Source: Porticoccaceae bacterium
GTDB taxonomy: Bacteria; Pseudomonadota; Gammaproteobacteria; Pseudomonadales; Porticoccaceae
DNA: 57,532 nucleotides
Assembly (NCBI GenBank): GCA_902562425.1
Contig: CACETF010000014.1
Coordinates: 1 to 57,532, forward strand
Direction: 5' to 3'
Position numbers and translations under genes: made by a program. Positions 1 through 8,986 of the stretch are shown in pieces; position 1 is the stretch's first letter, and the number at the start of each line of letters is the position of its first letter. Below the pieces are notes generated by a model, which saw nothing but the letters and a program-made list of their open reading frames with translations, was not told the origin of the DNA and searched no databases.

Positions 1-2315
1 GAAGAAGCTGAATCAGACGGGCCACCAATTGCATCACTGATACTCTCAGCAACAGAACCAGCGGCAACACCGTTCAACACATCAACGGCCGACTGTAAGC
101 TCGTGAGCTTGGTCGCAACATCACTAAACGTTGTATAATCCGCATCATCGATAACCGTGCTGAGCTGGTCTTGTAGATTATTCACCGACTGGGTGAGCTG
201 CGGTATTCCAGGGAAAGACAGCGCCTGCAGACCGGCTTTTATTGTCGCATCAGCTAAATTTGAAAGTGCGGTGGAGAGCCCATCTCCATCTCGAATGAAT
301 ATGTCCAAGCCGATTAACTTCAAGGAACCGGGGGCAGCAAGGAAACTCTCCAACTCAGAGAGCGCATCACTGTTCCCTACATCGATGGTAAGCTCTCCGG
401 TTCCAGCTACACTTACGATCGAACCCATGGTCTTGAATTGATCAACTGTGACGATTACGCCAGACGCTAAGGAGGGGATATCAATTCCTGATGCTATATT
501 TGCACTCGTTAAATCAAGCGTACCATGAGAAACGCTTATGGAAGAAACCGCAGAGGTAATCTTGCTGTCCGCTGAGAGCACAATGGTATCATTGTGGATG
601 TCTGCACTGCTTTCGAAGAGAAAATGCAATGTATCTCCAGAACTTGACAGACCGGAGGTATCAACCGTGAGTTCACGTATCTGCTGTGATGAGGGATCAG
701 TGTCTACTATGCTAAGAACGACGGTATCTTTTCCTGAACCGAGGTCTCCTGATACGTTAATTGTTGTCGCACTTAGTGTCTTAATCTCAAAACTATTAGC
801 TGCATCATCGCCCGTCAATGCAATATCTATAGTAGTTGCATCCGCAGGACTTTCAATATGAGACTCTCCTTCGCTGTTTGTTACGGGAACACTGACGCCC
901 GTGGCTTCAGCTAAGGCCGCTGCAAAGTCCGCATCAAGAGCCTCATCAAGCGCTGTCGTATCTGTTACTGCGGGATCAACACCCACAGATATTAGGGGCT
1001 CTTGTCCTTCCTGGACAACAGTTGCCAAAATTTCCGCTAGGACTGCGACATCCTCTGGTGAAGAGACTTTGACGTCTAGTCGACCCTCACCCTGAGTAAC
1101 TACCGGTGCGCTAATTTCTTGAAGCTGAGAGACTGATAGTTTTAACCCGGAGTTGATGACCACCCTACCGACATTGGTAAGGCCAACTGAATTTGTAAGA
1201 ATATCCACTGTTCCATCATCGATGATGAGGTCACCGCCTCCAAAATCAACCTCGCTGCCGGCCGCAAGAATGAAAGTATCGGCATTGTCCAACATATCGA
1301 AGGTTAGGTTTCCTCCTTCGAGGTCAACCTTAACGAGCGAGTTGACGGTATTATCCTCAGTATCGTCAGGGATGATAATAACAACATTTCCCGCTCCAGT
1401 GATCGTACCGCTCTCACTAACTGTGTTTAGCTGGCTGGCTGTGAGCTCTAATGAGGCATTAGCTGATACTACAAAAGAGACGCCGCTTAGGTCAGCGCCC
1501 GTTGCAAAGGATGCCTTATCGGCATCCCCCTCGATCCCATTTACAGTAATATTTGCTCCACCGAATTTCGCTCCGCTTTCAAATATCACCGGCCCATTTG
1601 CATTTACGACTGCATTCAGTGAGGACGTGGTAATGGATCCAAGGTCAACAGCCAAATTAGTCTCGCCTTCGATGATCGAGACGGTCCCAGTGCCCGATAT
1701 CGCAACACCGTTGCCTGCTGCTGCATCAACGGTGAGCTCTTCACTATCCCAAACGAATTCAGTAACGGAAGATACAGGAATCGAAACTGAGGAACCCGTT
1801 GAAGGCAACAAAACATAATCTCCCTCTGAAACAGCCATCGATACCGCACCATTATCAGAATCGATGTTCCACTGGCCCGAACCACTCGTGCTTTCCGTTA
1901 CACGGAACTGATTTACGGGCGGCTGGTACACAGGGTTATAACCGGACCCGCCACCACCGCAAGCAGCGAGGGGAAGTACCATCATTGGTATCAAACCACT
2001 AGCGCCCTTTTCAGATGCCTTCTTCACCCACTTGGAAATCATTCTTTCACGAGCTTTAGCTCGCTTCGGAAGCTCTATGAGTTGAATAATTTCGCTATTT
2101 GATGCCGCAAATGATTCAAGCTCACCATCATGAGCTGCAATCCTTACAGATTCTGAGATTTCACCTTCGCGCTCAGCACGAAGTACCTCAATAGGCAAGG
2201 ATTCTCCTGCTGTTACGTGAAAAATGTAAGCAATTTTAGGGTTATTTTCCTCAGCCGCATCAATCGAGGCGCCATTCTGACTAATATTCAATTCAGTTCG
2301 GTCGAGGTATTTCAT
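1..2315 (-). CDS. Large repetitive surface adhesin, N-terminal 771 residues (runs off the left edge)
   Basis: The minus-strand frame from ATG 2315 stays open to base 1, giving at least 771 residues, with an AAGGA-type ribosome site just upstream. The first 90 residues are polar and charged. Residues 92-106 are basic, then a short hydrophobic segment ends in LPLAACGGGGSG, with a lipobox-like LAAC at 116-119. The rest is rich in Ser, Thr, Val, Ala, Gly and Asp, with recurring beta-strand units such as SGTGTVSI and VAGTGELTI and almost no Cys or Lys. This composition is typical of giant secreted or surface-anchored adhesins of marine Proteobacteria; that role is inferred. The lipobox is too far from the start for an ordinary lipoprotein signal. 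All plus-strand frames here are shadows. The C-terminus, which would show the secretion route, lies outside the window. Confidence 0.8.
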   Translation of the reverse strand, partial: MKYLDRTELNISQNGASIDAAEENNPKIAYIFHVTAGESLPIEVLRAEREGEISESVRIAAHDGELESFAASNSEIIQLIELPKRAKARERMISKWVKKASEKGASGLIPMMVLPLAACGGGGSGYNPVYQPPVNQFRVTESTSGSGQWNIDSDNGAVSMAVSEGDYVLLPSTGSSVSIPVSSVTEFVWDSEELTVDAAAGNGVAISGTGTVSIIEGETNLAVDLGSITTSSLNAVVNANGPVIFESGAKFGGANITVNGIEGDADKASFATGADLSGVSFVVSANASLELTASQLNTVSESGTITGAGNVVIIIPDDTEDNTVNSLVKVDLEGGNLTFDMLDNADTFILAAGSEVDFGGGDLIIDDGTVDILTNSVGLTNVGRVVINSGLKLSVSQLQEISAPVVTQGEGRLDVKVSSPEDVAVLAEILATVVQEGQEPLISVGVDPAVTDTTALDEALDADFAAALAEATGVSVPVTNSEGESHIESPADATTIDIALTGDDAANSFEIKTLSATTINVSGDLGSGKDTVVLSIVDTDPSSQQIRELTVDTSGLSSSGDTLHFLFESSADIHNDTIVLSADSKITSAVSSISVSHGTLDLTSANIASGIDIPSLASGVIVTVDQFKTMGSIVSVAGTGELTIDVGNSDALSELESFLAAPGSLKLIGLDIFIRDGDGLSTALSNLADATIKAGLQALSFPGIPQLTQSVNNLQDQLSTVIDDADYTTFSDVATKLTSLQSAVDVLNGVAAGSVAESISDAIGGPSDSAS

Positions 2316-3268
2316 ATTCTTTATCCTTTTTGAGCTCGTTATGCGCCGAGAAAACGCGTTTACAATTCGGAAATATACACATGAGACCGCCGCCGAACCG
2401 CTCCAGCGACGATCACGAGAAAACTTTGGCAGTTATCTTTGCTAAGCAAAGTATTTTTTTTACCCATACAACAAGTTGCACCACTTATTTTTATCCCATC
2501 AGAGTGTACTGGCGGCGGGATAGATAGTCAATTCGGACAATATGATACATTGTTAGTGTGTAATTTTAACTAAAATTCCTAAATAGTTATCCATAATCAT
2601 TTTTTTTGAAAGCTTGGATTCCAGTTTCACATCTCGCAACGGCACCAAACAGCAAAACTATGGTTCAAAACCTCAGATTCCCTGGCATAACCATACTTTT
2701 TTAACACAGACCCTAATCGTAAAAATGAAATCGCAATCATTTTCCTCCACATCGTCAATTTCGTGGGTAAAAAATGGAGCTTTTTAAAATAAATCTTCAA
2801 AGACAAGAGGTAATACTATGGCACTTACATTTCAATCACATGTATGGTCTTTTAACTGTCATAAAATTCTACCTAACCCGAAATCGAAAGGTCTTTTTTT
2901 TATTCATTTGTAGGATGAGTTTTTCAGACAAAGGTATGAGTGAACCCAGATGACCAATAGACCAAGAATTTGTAAAACACAAAATTCAAAAGACCCACTC
3001 GATAGAGCTACCAAATTTGTTTGAATCAGCTGAAGAAAATTTGAGATTACTCAAAACCTCAAAGCTTTTAAAGTAGGAGCAAGGAGTTAAAATTATCACC
3101 GTCAAAGATATAAACTAAATCGCATTTAGTCTCTTCATCATCGGCCGTTAAAAAAGAAATGGGAGGAACGAATCGCTCCGAAGTACCCGGTAGTAGTTGA
3201 TGCTTAAATGTTTCACTCAATTCCAGATATAAGTTGCTTGGGCAGTTAACTACGCGGGTTAGATAGTT
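2316..3268. other. Non-coding AT-rich stretch upstream of the adhesin
   Basis: No convincing long gene on either strand. It should contain the adhesin promoter near 2320-2600, but I cannot point to a clear box. A 31-codon plus-strand frame (2818-2913) has an AGAGG motif ahead of its ATG but no recognisable product, and it ends near a T8 run. I treat it as unsupported. Confidence 0.5.
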
Positions 3269-3579
3269 ATGTCAATGTTCAGACGTGCGGGATTAATAAA
3301 TAGCCTGTCGACAATCAAGCACAGTCCTATCGATACCGCTATCATCAGCTTTCATTTATCCAAATTCGACGGAAGTCGAGTAAGAATATCCGCTGAACAA
3401 CTATAACGCGATGGAGTAGCACTTTTAATGGTGAATCTCCACAAAGCGCTTCGTACCAAATGATCGTTCGAAAAGAGGAATATCTCCCATTTTTTAGTGG
3501 GCTGAATGATAGCAAAGGATGTAAAACTTATGGGGAGCTGGCAAGAGCCATGATCCTAAAAGAGGATTGGTCCGATTGA
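3269..3579 (+). pseudogene. Possible decayed coding stretch, family not recognised
   Basis: Two adjacent plus-strand frames read like protein but are offset from each other. The first runs from ATG 3269 to TAA 3406 (45 codons). The second runs from 3397 to TGA 3579 and includes the protein-like segment KEEYLPFFSGLNDSKG followed by TYGELARAMI. A single frameshift near 3400 would join them. No start signal or family motif is visible, so this may be the 3' remnant of a lost gene or chance. Confidence 0.22.
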
Positions 3580-3646
3580 AACAAGACATTAAAAAGTCAT
3601 CTTCCACTAAATCATACTGCTCGATTCATAACCTTTTTCACAAATC

Positions 3647-5005
3647 CTACCGAACTTGAGATCTCATTGTGACAAACTCCTCAGCAGCCGAAGGATGTAT
3701 CCCCACTGTGGCGTCAAACTGAGCTTTTCTCGCGCCGGCCGTTAAAGCGATCCCCATGCCTTGGATAATTTCAGCCGCATGCTCCCCGACCATGTGACAC
3801 CCGAGTACCAAATCTGTCTCACCGTCCACCACCAGCTTCATCAGTATCCTCTCGCCACCCCCACCTAGCGTCTGAAGCATAGGCCTAAATTCCGAAACAA
3901 AAATTTTCACATCAGTATATCTTTCTAATGCCTTCTCCTCGCTCAAACCTACCGAGCCAAACTCCGGCTGAGAGAATACAGCTGTTGGGATGTTATCATA
4001 GTTAATTGTTGTCGCGCCGTCACCATACAGATGATCGACTAAAACCATCGCCTCTTGAATGGCTACTGGCGTCAACTGGACACGATCAATGACATCGCCG
4101 AGTGCGTATACATTCGGGTCTGCAGTAGCAAAAAATGAGTCCACCACAATGGATCCATTCTCCCGCCTTACAACTGCAGTATTTTCCAATCCAAGTGCTT
4201 CTGTGTTCGCCTTTCGGCCGGTTGCATAAAGCGCCAGATCGGCGTCTAATATCAAACCCGAGTGTAAGGTAACATCCAACGACCCGCTTGTTTTTGTTAT
4301 CTTCCTAATTTCAGAGTTAAAGTGAAAATGCACACCTTTTTTCTGCATCCCCTCACAAATTTTATCAGTCATTTCTTTGTCAAAAGACTTGAGCAGTCTG
4401 GGGCCACGGTAAACCAAGTGGGTCTCTACCCCTAAGCCGTTGAGTATTCCAGCAAACTCTACAGCTATATAACCCCCTCCCACAACAACCGCTTTTTTTG
4501 GCAACTCCTCCAAATAGAACATCTCATTAGAGGTGACCGCAAATTCTTTACCTTGAAAATCGGGCACAAACGGCCATCCTCCAGTCGCCACCAAAATAGT
4601 CTCTGCACTATATGTTGTTTTGTTCACCGTGACATTGTTGGGTCCGGCTATCGTAGCCCTACCATTAAAAAGATCAGCACCACTATTTTCAATTAGATCT
4701 TGATAAATTCCGTTTAGACGCTCAATCTCCTTGGTTTTGTTATTTCTGAGGATTTTCCAATCTAGGCTAGGCATAGTTTTGAAGTTCCACCCGAAACCCT
4801 CGCTGGCTTTATACAACTCAGGAAATTGAGATGCATAAACAAATAATTTTTTGGGTACGCAGCCCACGTTTACGCATGTGCCTCCAAGGTATCGCTCCTC
4901 CGCCACGGCGACTTTTTTACCTTTAGATGCTGCCATCCGTGCGGCACGAACACCACCGGATCCCGCTCCAATGACGAACAAGTCATAATCATATTTTCTA
5001 AGCAT
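3647..5005 (-). CDS. gor: Glutathione-disulfide reductase
   Basis: Flavoprotein of the class I pyridine nucleotide-disulfide oxidoreductases. It reduces oxidised glutathione to GSH with NADPH in the cytoplasm. The 452-residue length is typical. The FAD-binding motif GAGSGGVRAA is near residues 13-22. The redox-active disulfide GGTCVNVGCVPKK places the cysteines at 44 and 49. The second dinucleotide site VVGGGYIAVE is at about 174-183, followed by VYRGPR, whose arginines 200 and 203 fit NADPH specificity. The C-terminal HPSAAEE gives the catalytic His437 with a Glu partner. AAAGGAT lies 5-6 bases before ATG 5005. It stands alone on this strand: the next gene upstream is the broken esterase at 5034, with only a short gap between them. 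Confidence 0.93.
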   Translation of the reverse strand: MLRKYDYDLFVIGAGSGGVRAARMAASKGKKVAVAEERYLGGTCVNVGCVPKKLFVYASQFPELYKASEGFGWNFKTMPSLDWKILRNNKTKEIERLNGIYQDLIENSGADLFNGRATIAGPNNVTVNKTTYSAETILVATGGWPFVPDFQGKEFAVTSNEMFYLEELPKKAVVVGGGYIAVEFAGILNGLGVETHLVYRGPRLLKSFDKEMTDKICEGMQKKGVHFHFNSEIRKITKTSGSLDVTLHSGLILDADLALYATGRKANTEALGLENTAVVRRENGSIVVDSFFATADPNVYALGDVIDRVQLTPVAIQEAMVLVDHLYGDGATTINYDNIPTAVFSQPEFGSVGLSEEKALERYTDVKIFVSEFRPMLQTLGGGGERILMKLVVDGETDLVLGCHMVGEHAAEIIQGMGIALTAGARKAQFDATVGIHPSAAEEFVTMRSQVR

Positions 5006-5033
5006 TAGTTATCCTTTTGCAGTTTGAAGACCT

Positions 5034-6347
5034 CTAGTGAGTGCGATTATAAAAATATTCCGTTAATCTTAGCCTGTCTCTAGTGACGGGCATGGCATTA
5101 TCACCATCATCACCAAGAACCTGCCAATATTGAGCGCCATCACTCCAGGCCTTCCAATGGCCGTTGCTGACCAAATCCCTACCATGTGCAAAATTAACAA
5201 GATTTTCGTAATAGTGTTTACGTAATTTATCCCAGTTTTTATCGTCATATTCTTGAGTCCAAAATATATTACTATCGGCCCCATGAGGTGTTCCAATCTT
5301 ATCACCATTCTCGAAGACAATTCCGGCATCAGCGTAGTAAGTATATACCTTAGTCCCATTTTGAAAATTTGCCACTGCAGATAGGTGAGATGAATTAAGA
5401 AACATCATATCCCCGATGAACCTTGCATGAGCCAGCTCCACTCGTTTTTGAACATCGTCCCGATAAACGGCCCGAATTTTCTCCCAGTTGTTTAGAACCC
5501 ATTTTTGATTTTTATCCTCTGCCAGCCAACGTCTTGATAACCAATGCCCCTCAAAACTCGTAAAACCGGTCATGTAAGCATCTATCTGGTTCTTGCATTT
5601 TTCATCTCTGACACAACCAAAATGGTCGACCTTAAGGGCATCATCGTCAACAATTGGTAAGATTTGAAGCTTTTGCTGATTTGTAAAAAGAGTTGGATCG
5701 TGTTGCCTAAGTGTTCCCAGCGAGGTCCCAGACTCTAACCCAGCCCCTATCATCAATGATATCGCTTGATCTTCGGCTATCCCTAGTTCTCTCCCACTAA
5801 AATCGGTTTTTGTATAGTCATGCAGTTTTTGCATAAAATGACGCTGCCACCCAATGTAACTGCTCTGTGCAATTGCTCGACGAAAGAGACCCCCTGCCGC
5901 TGGATGTGTTGTTAGGATATCAACAGAGAGTGCACCTGCGGAATTACCGAAAATAGTTACTCTCTCAGGATCGGCGCCGAAACGCTTAATATTTCTAGCG
6001 ACCCAACGTAGCGCAGATATTTGATCTTGAAATCCAAAATTCGGGTCCTTAGTCTCAAGCTCTGGATGCGCAAAAAAACCTAGAGGTCCGAGTATATAGT
6101 TTAGCGAAACAACCACAACACCTTTTTCTGCCAATAACTCGCCCGCCACATTTCCATGCCCATTTGAGAGCCCGCCCCCATGGATCCAAACCATTACTGG
6201 GAGCTTACCTCCCAAATTAGGACTCCATACATTCAAATACAGACAGTCTTCACTTAACACACTACTAAACGGCTTCTTTTTATTTGCAATACAACTTGAT
6301 CCAAAATCTGAATATAAATGTAGTTTCTCATCAAAAACCATGTCCAC
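5034..6347 (-). CDS. Type-B carboxylesterase body, frameshifted from its N-terminus
   Basis: Alpha/beta-hydrolase of the carboxylesterase/para-nitrobenzyl esterase family, which cleaves carboxylic esters. Visible motifs are SEDCLYLN (residues 32-39), the oxyanion-hole HGGG (56-59), GNSAG with the nucleophile Ser136 (usual form GESAG), and PHG near the C-terminus for the catalytic His. The 437-residue frame from ATG 6347 lacks the N-terminal strands of the family. Reading upstream in the same frame gives GIPYAEPPVGDFRWRPP, a hallmark of this family's N-terminus, and this frame stays open past a T8 tract (A8 at 6423-6430 on the plus strand). The signal peptide lies in another frame beyond the tract. 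One extra T would restore a single protein of about 500 residues. As written the gene is probably inactive. Confidence 0.75.
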   Translation of the reverse strand: MDMVFDEKLHLYSDFGSSCIANKKKPFSSVLSEDCLYLNVWSPNLGGKLPVMVWIHGGGLSNGHGNVAGELLAEKGVVVVSLNYILGPLGFFAHPELETKDPNFGFQDQISALRWVARNIKRFGADPERVTIFGNSAGALSVDILTTHPAAGGLFRRAIAQSSYIGWQRHFMQKLHDYTKTDFSGRELGIAEDQAISLMIGAGLESGTSLGTLRQHDPTLFTNQQKLQILPIVDDDALKVDHFGCVRDEKCKNQIDAYMTGFTSFEGHWLSRRWLAEDKNQKWVLNNWEKIRAVYRDDVQKRVELAHARFIGDMMFLNSSHLSAVANFQNGTKVYTYYADAGIVFENGDKIGTPHGADSNIFWTQEYDDKNWDKLRKHYYENLVNFAHGRDLVSNGHWKAWSDGAQYWQVLGDDGDNAMPVTRDRLRLTEYFYNRTH

Positions 6348-6529
6348 CGGAGGCCTCCATCGAAAATCTCCAACTGGCGGCTCAGCATATGGAATTCCCT
6401 TTGCAAAGAAAATCCCATCCGCAAAAAAAATCCTCCCTCGGTCTCTGGCAGATACACTTTACCAGGGCACCCTAACAGCATCAGCACCAGACAGAATAGA
6501 GTGACGATTCTAGGGGTGTTTGTAATCAT
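6348..6529 (-). pseudogene. 5' fragment of the carboxylesterase (lipoprotein signal peptide), out of frame
   Basis: ATG 6529 opens MITNTPRIVTLFCLVLMLLG followed by Cys21, a lipoprotein signal with lipobox LLGC. It continues KVYLPETEGGFF, which resembles the first strands of carboxylesterases. After the T8 tract (6423-6430) this frame no longer matches the family, while a neighbouring frame does. A longer start at 6577 exists, but it would bury the signal peptide behind 16 residues. The intact ancestor was probably an exported lipid-anchored esterase. The break could be a real mutation, a phase-variable tract or a sequencing error. Confidence 0.65.
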
Positions 6530-6623
6530 GCTAAAAAGCTCTTTGTCATGAAAATAATCGATGAGTAATTCAGACATAAAAAGTTTCTGTTACTGGTGAG
6601 AGACCCGAGGCATCCCAACTCGA

Positions 6624-7319
6624 TTAGCCATTCTCGACCACGAGCCCTTCGATAATCTCTTTCCAGACTCGATACCCCTCGCCATTTAGATGAAGAGCAT
6701 CATTGCTGAATCTTGCATCAATAGCTGTTCCATGCTCATCCAAGAAGTGTGGATAAAGATTTACGTAGGTTACATCCGATGTCACTCTTTCCCTGACCTT
6801 TTTGTTGACAGCTTCTACTCTCCCTTTGTACTTGGGTGCTCTTGGGAGAATGCTTTGGATAAATAATTTTGTGTCCGCGGAGGATGTTCTGATACGGTCG
6901 ACTATTGTCAAGATATTCTCAACGATCTTGTCTTCCGCTACCCCAAACGAAATATCGTTAGTCCCAATCATTAAGAATATGCTTGATGGCTTAGAACGAT
7001 TAATTTGATGGAGTCTTGCCAACACGCCTGATGTAGTATCACCGCTTATGCCACGGTTTCGTGTAACTGTTTTCTCAAAAAATTCTTCCCATGCTCCTCC
7101 TTCTGTGATCGAATCACCCAAAAACACAACATCGCCAACTTCTATTGGAATATTTTCGAAAATACTCACTGAACGCTCATATTTTCCGCCCTTATTGAAC
7201 AGTCCAACGTAAAAGGACGAAAGAGCGCCTGACACATGAAGAAGAAACAAAATGAACATGAACCCAGTGAAACAACAAGAAAAAATCACTAGACCCTTTG
7301 AAATTATACCTAATTGCAC
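6624..7319 (-). CDS. SGNH/GDSL-type esterase with an N-terminal membrane anchor
   Basis: Member of the SGNH hydrolase superfamily (lysophospholipase or acyl-esterase type). All four blocks are present: block I FLGDSITEGG with nucleophile Ser70, block II Gly in RGISGD (about 89-94), block III GTND (119-122), and block V DALH with Asp207 and His210. Residues 8-30 form one hydrophobic helix, so the enzyme is probably anchored with its domain in the periplasm. The start is GTG 7319, supported by a strong GGAGGAG ribosome site 6-7 bases upstream. It lies just upstream of the broken carboxylesterase on the same strand, and the two could have formed an exported ester-hydrolysis pair. The acyl substrate cannot be predicted. 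Confidence 0.85.
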   Translation of the reverse strand: MQLGIISKGLVIFSCCFTGFMFILFLLHVSGALSSFYVGLFNKGGKYERSVSIFENIPIEVGDVVFLGDSITEGGAWEEFFEKTVTRNRGISGDTTSGVLARLHQINRSKPSSIFLMIGTNDISFGVAEDKIVENILTIVDRIRTSSADTKLFIQSILPRAPKYKGRVEAVNKKVRERVTSDVTYVNLYPHFLDEHGTAIDARFSNDALHLNGEGYRVWKEIIEGLVVENG

Positions 7320-7476
7320 TATTACTCCTCCCCCAAGTTTTCAATTTGCCTTTAATGAAGATCAGATTTGTCTCAATTTAAGCTTGTGTTAAGGTTTATA
7401 CACCGGAAATACTTCCTTTCAAATCAAGATACCATATTGCAACTGGATAAATAATTATTTGCGCTTCTACCGATAG

Positions 7477-7788
7477 TCGGGGCTGCCCCCAGAGAAAAAA
7501 GAAGTCACCAATGTTCTCACCGGCTTATATTCAAAGGAGTCCGAGACAATACTGAGAGCCCTATATAGGCATTGCCTATTCCCAAATGTTCAGTGTCGAA
7601 TCATTTGGAAAGCTGGCGACGCAGGAGTCTGGGTAAATAGGGCTACGTGGCACAAAGCTGAGAACAATTATAACGGTCACTACAGGGTAATGTACCCAAT
7701 CATGGTCGAAGGCTTCACTCTCAGTGGATCACAGTCTATGGTACAGGTCTCGCAGTGCGATGCGCCGGACCGATCAATTCCGTGTTAA
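7477..7788 (+). pseudogene. TauD/TfdA-family dioxygenase, C-terminal remnant
   Basis: After an in-frame stop at 7474 the plus strand reads about 103 codons to TAA 7788. The segment GDAGVWVNRATWHKAENNY followed by YRVMYPIMVEG is the C-terminal signature of Fe(II)/2-oxoglutarate dioxygenases of the TauD/TfdA type, where the usual form is GDxxxWDNRxxxH with the last metal His and then the 2-oxoglutarate Arg. Here the usual Asp of WDNR is Val. The preceding SKESETILRALYRHC also fits the family. The N-terminal two-thirds, with the HxD metal site, is missing, so this is a dead fragment. Family substrates are taurine, alkylsulfonates and aryloxyacids; which one applied is unknown. Confidence 0.65.
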
Positions 7789-8100
7789 AAATATGTGTGT
7801 GCATGAGAAAGAAGTGTGTGATCGAATATTCACCCCAATTGGTTTCTCCAGCGCTTGAGACACCGTTTTTCGATGGTCTTAGGTATTCCGATGAACACAA
7901 GTAACTGAAAACTGTTTTTGCAGCCTGAACGGTTGCCAGGCTGATGCATTTCCTAAAAAATTCGTGCTGAGGGATACAGAAAGCGTGATCCCCCATCCCC
8001 CAACCAATAGTGCCTTAGCTAGATGGCAGCATTGCTGACGTTAAACAACGCAACTGAGTTAGATTTTGCTTGCCTCCCCAACGAATGAGGTTAAATGGAT
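7789..8100. other. Non-coding interval
   Basis: No supported gene. A minus-strand frame of 86 codons across 7736-7996 has no family features and partly lies antisense to the dioxygenase remnant. No clear terminator or promoter box is seen. Confidence 0.5.
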
Positions 8101-8331
8101 TTAAGCCTCTTTAGCCTGGGGTTTTTCCGACTTCTCGTCCTCTTTGAGGTCGGCACCTTCAGCCGCTTCAATTACTGCGTCATCTGCCTCAGTATCAGGG
8201 GCTAAAGAAGCTGTCCCAGATTTTACAGCGGTTGAAGTAGAATGAGAACCGCCACAGTGTCCAGCAAAAACAGATCCTGAAAAAACAAAGAATGAGAATA
8301 TGAATACCGCTATATATTTAAAACACTTCAT
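8101..8331 (-). CDS. Small exported protein, unknown function
   Basis: From ATG 8331 the protein has 76 residues. It starts with a clear signal peptide (MKCFKYIAVFIFSFFVFSG, cleavage likely after SVFA), then a short GHCGGSH patch and an acidic, Ala/Glu/Lys-rich tail. I chose ATG 8331 over the upstream TTG because GGAG lies 7 bases before it and the signal peptide then begins at residue 1. Cys and His next to the predicted cleavage site could bind metal, but this is speculation. Family not recognised. It is divergent from the secreted NTF2-like gene at 8440, so about 100 bp between them must hold both promoters. Confidence 0.6.
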   Translation of the reverse strand: MKCFKYIAVFIFSFFVFSGSVFAGHCGGSHSTSTAVKSGTASLAPDTEADDAVIEAAEGADLKEDEKSEKPQAKEA

Positions 8332-8439
8332 AGATTTACTCCAAGACAAGTTAAATTAAAGACTGCTACTTTACTATTACTTTGTAATTACGTAATGTCT
8401 TAGCATCTTGGACCTGTGTATTTACTAGAGGAGCGGTCA

Positions 8440-8937
8440 ATGAAGTGTTTAGCGGCAATTTTAATCAGTCTATTATTTTTCGCAAACGTCGCGCAAAGCA
8501 ACGACCCTCAGGAAATACTCGAAGATGCTGTCTATGGTGTACTCAAAAATTTCTATACCGTGCTGGATGTAAAAAACTATGACAAAGAAAAACTACGAAA
8601 AATCGTCACGGATGATTTTTTAGTTTTTGAAGCCGCACGTAGCATGGATATAGATGCCTTCCATGCATTCCTTACGCAGAAAGATCCGAATGCGGAGCCC
8701 CTGATTCACACAAGCTGGCAACTTTCCGACCACAGGTTATCGTTGGATAAACACTCTGCTCATGTGAGCTACATGAATAGAGGCACATTTCAGCATGGAA
8801 CCACTCTCCGCGTTACAATTGATTGGATGGAAAGTGCTTTCCTTGTACGGAAGGATGAAGATTTTAAAATAAAATTTATAAATGCAAATCTGATCTCAAA
8901 AGATATCCAAAACTCACCCGCTCAAACGACTGATTAA
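8440..8937 (+). CDS. Exported NTF2/SnoaL-like protein
   Basis: 165 residues from ATG 8440, which has GAGGAG six bases upstream; a GTG at 8416 would put extra residues before the signal peptide. Residues 1-21 are a signal peptide (MKCLAAILISLLFFANVAQS). The mature part has the helix-then-curved-sheet pattern of the NTF2-like superfamily: a long N-terminal helix (ILEDAVYGVLKNFYTVLD), then DFLVFE, a run of strands with HVSYMNRGTF, and a final strand KIKFINANLI. It is a single domain, unlike the double-domain paralogs at 46-55 kb. Function is unknown; such exported proteins are often ligand-binding or enzyme-like. Confidence 0.7.
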   Translation: MKCLAAILISLLFFANVAQSNDPQEILEDAVYGVLKNFYTVLDVKNYDKEKLRKIVTDDFLVFEAARSMDIDAFHAFLTQKDPNAEPLIHTSWQLSDHRLSLDKHSAHVSYMNRGTFQHGTTLRVTIDWMESAFLVRKDEDFKIKFINANLISKDIQNSPAQTTD

Positions 8938-8986
8938 AGACGTCCTCATCTACCTTACTGTGAGAGCAAAACACCAAGAGACCTAT

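Noticed and set aside
157..1818. Several plus-strand open frames rich in Ser, Pro and Val
   Set aside because: They are antisense shadows of the minus-strand adhesin, whose frame is continuous and has surface-protein composition.
2661..2681. GGTTCAAAACCTCAGATTCC, resembling a tRNA T-arm
   Set aside because: No matching acceptor, anticodon or D-arm could be folded around it.
7736..7996. 86-codon minus-strand frame
   Set aside because: No family features, overlaps the dioxygenase remnant in antisense, no ribosome site.
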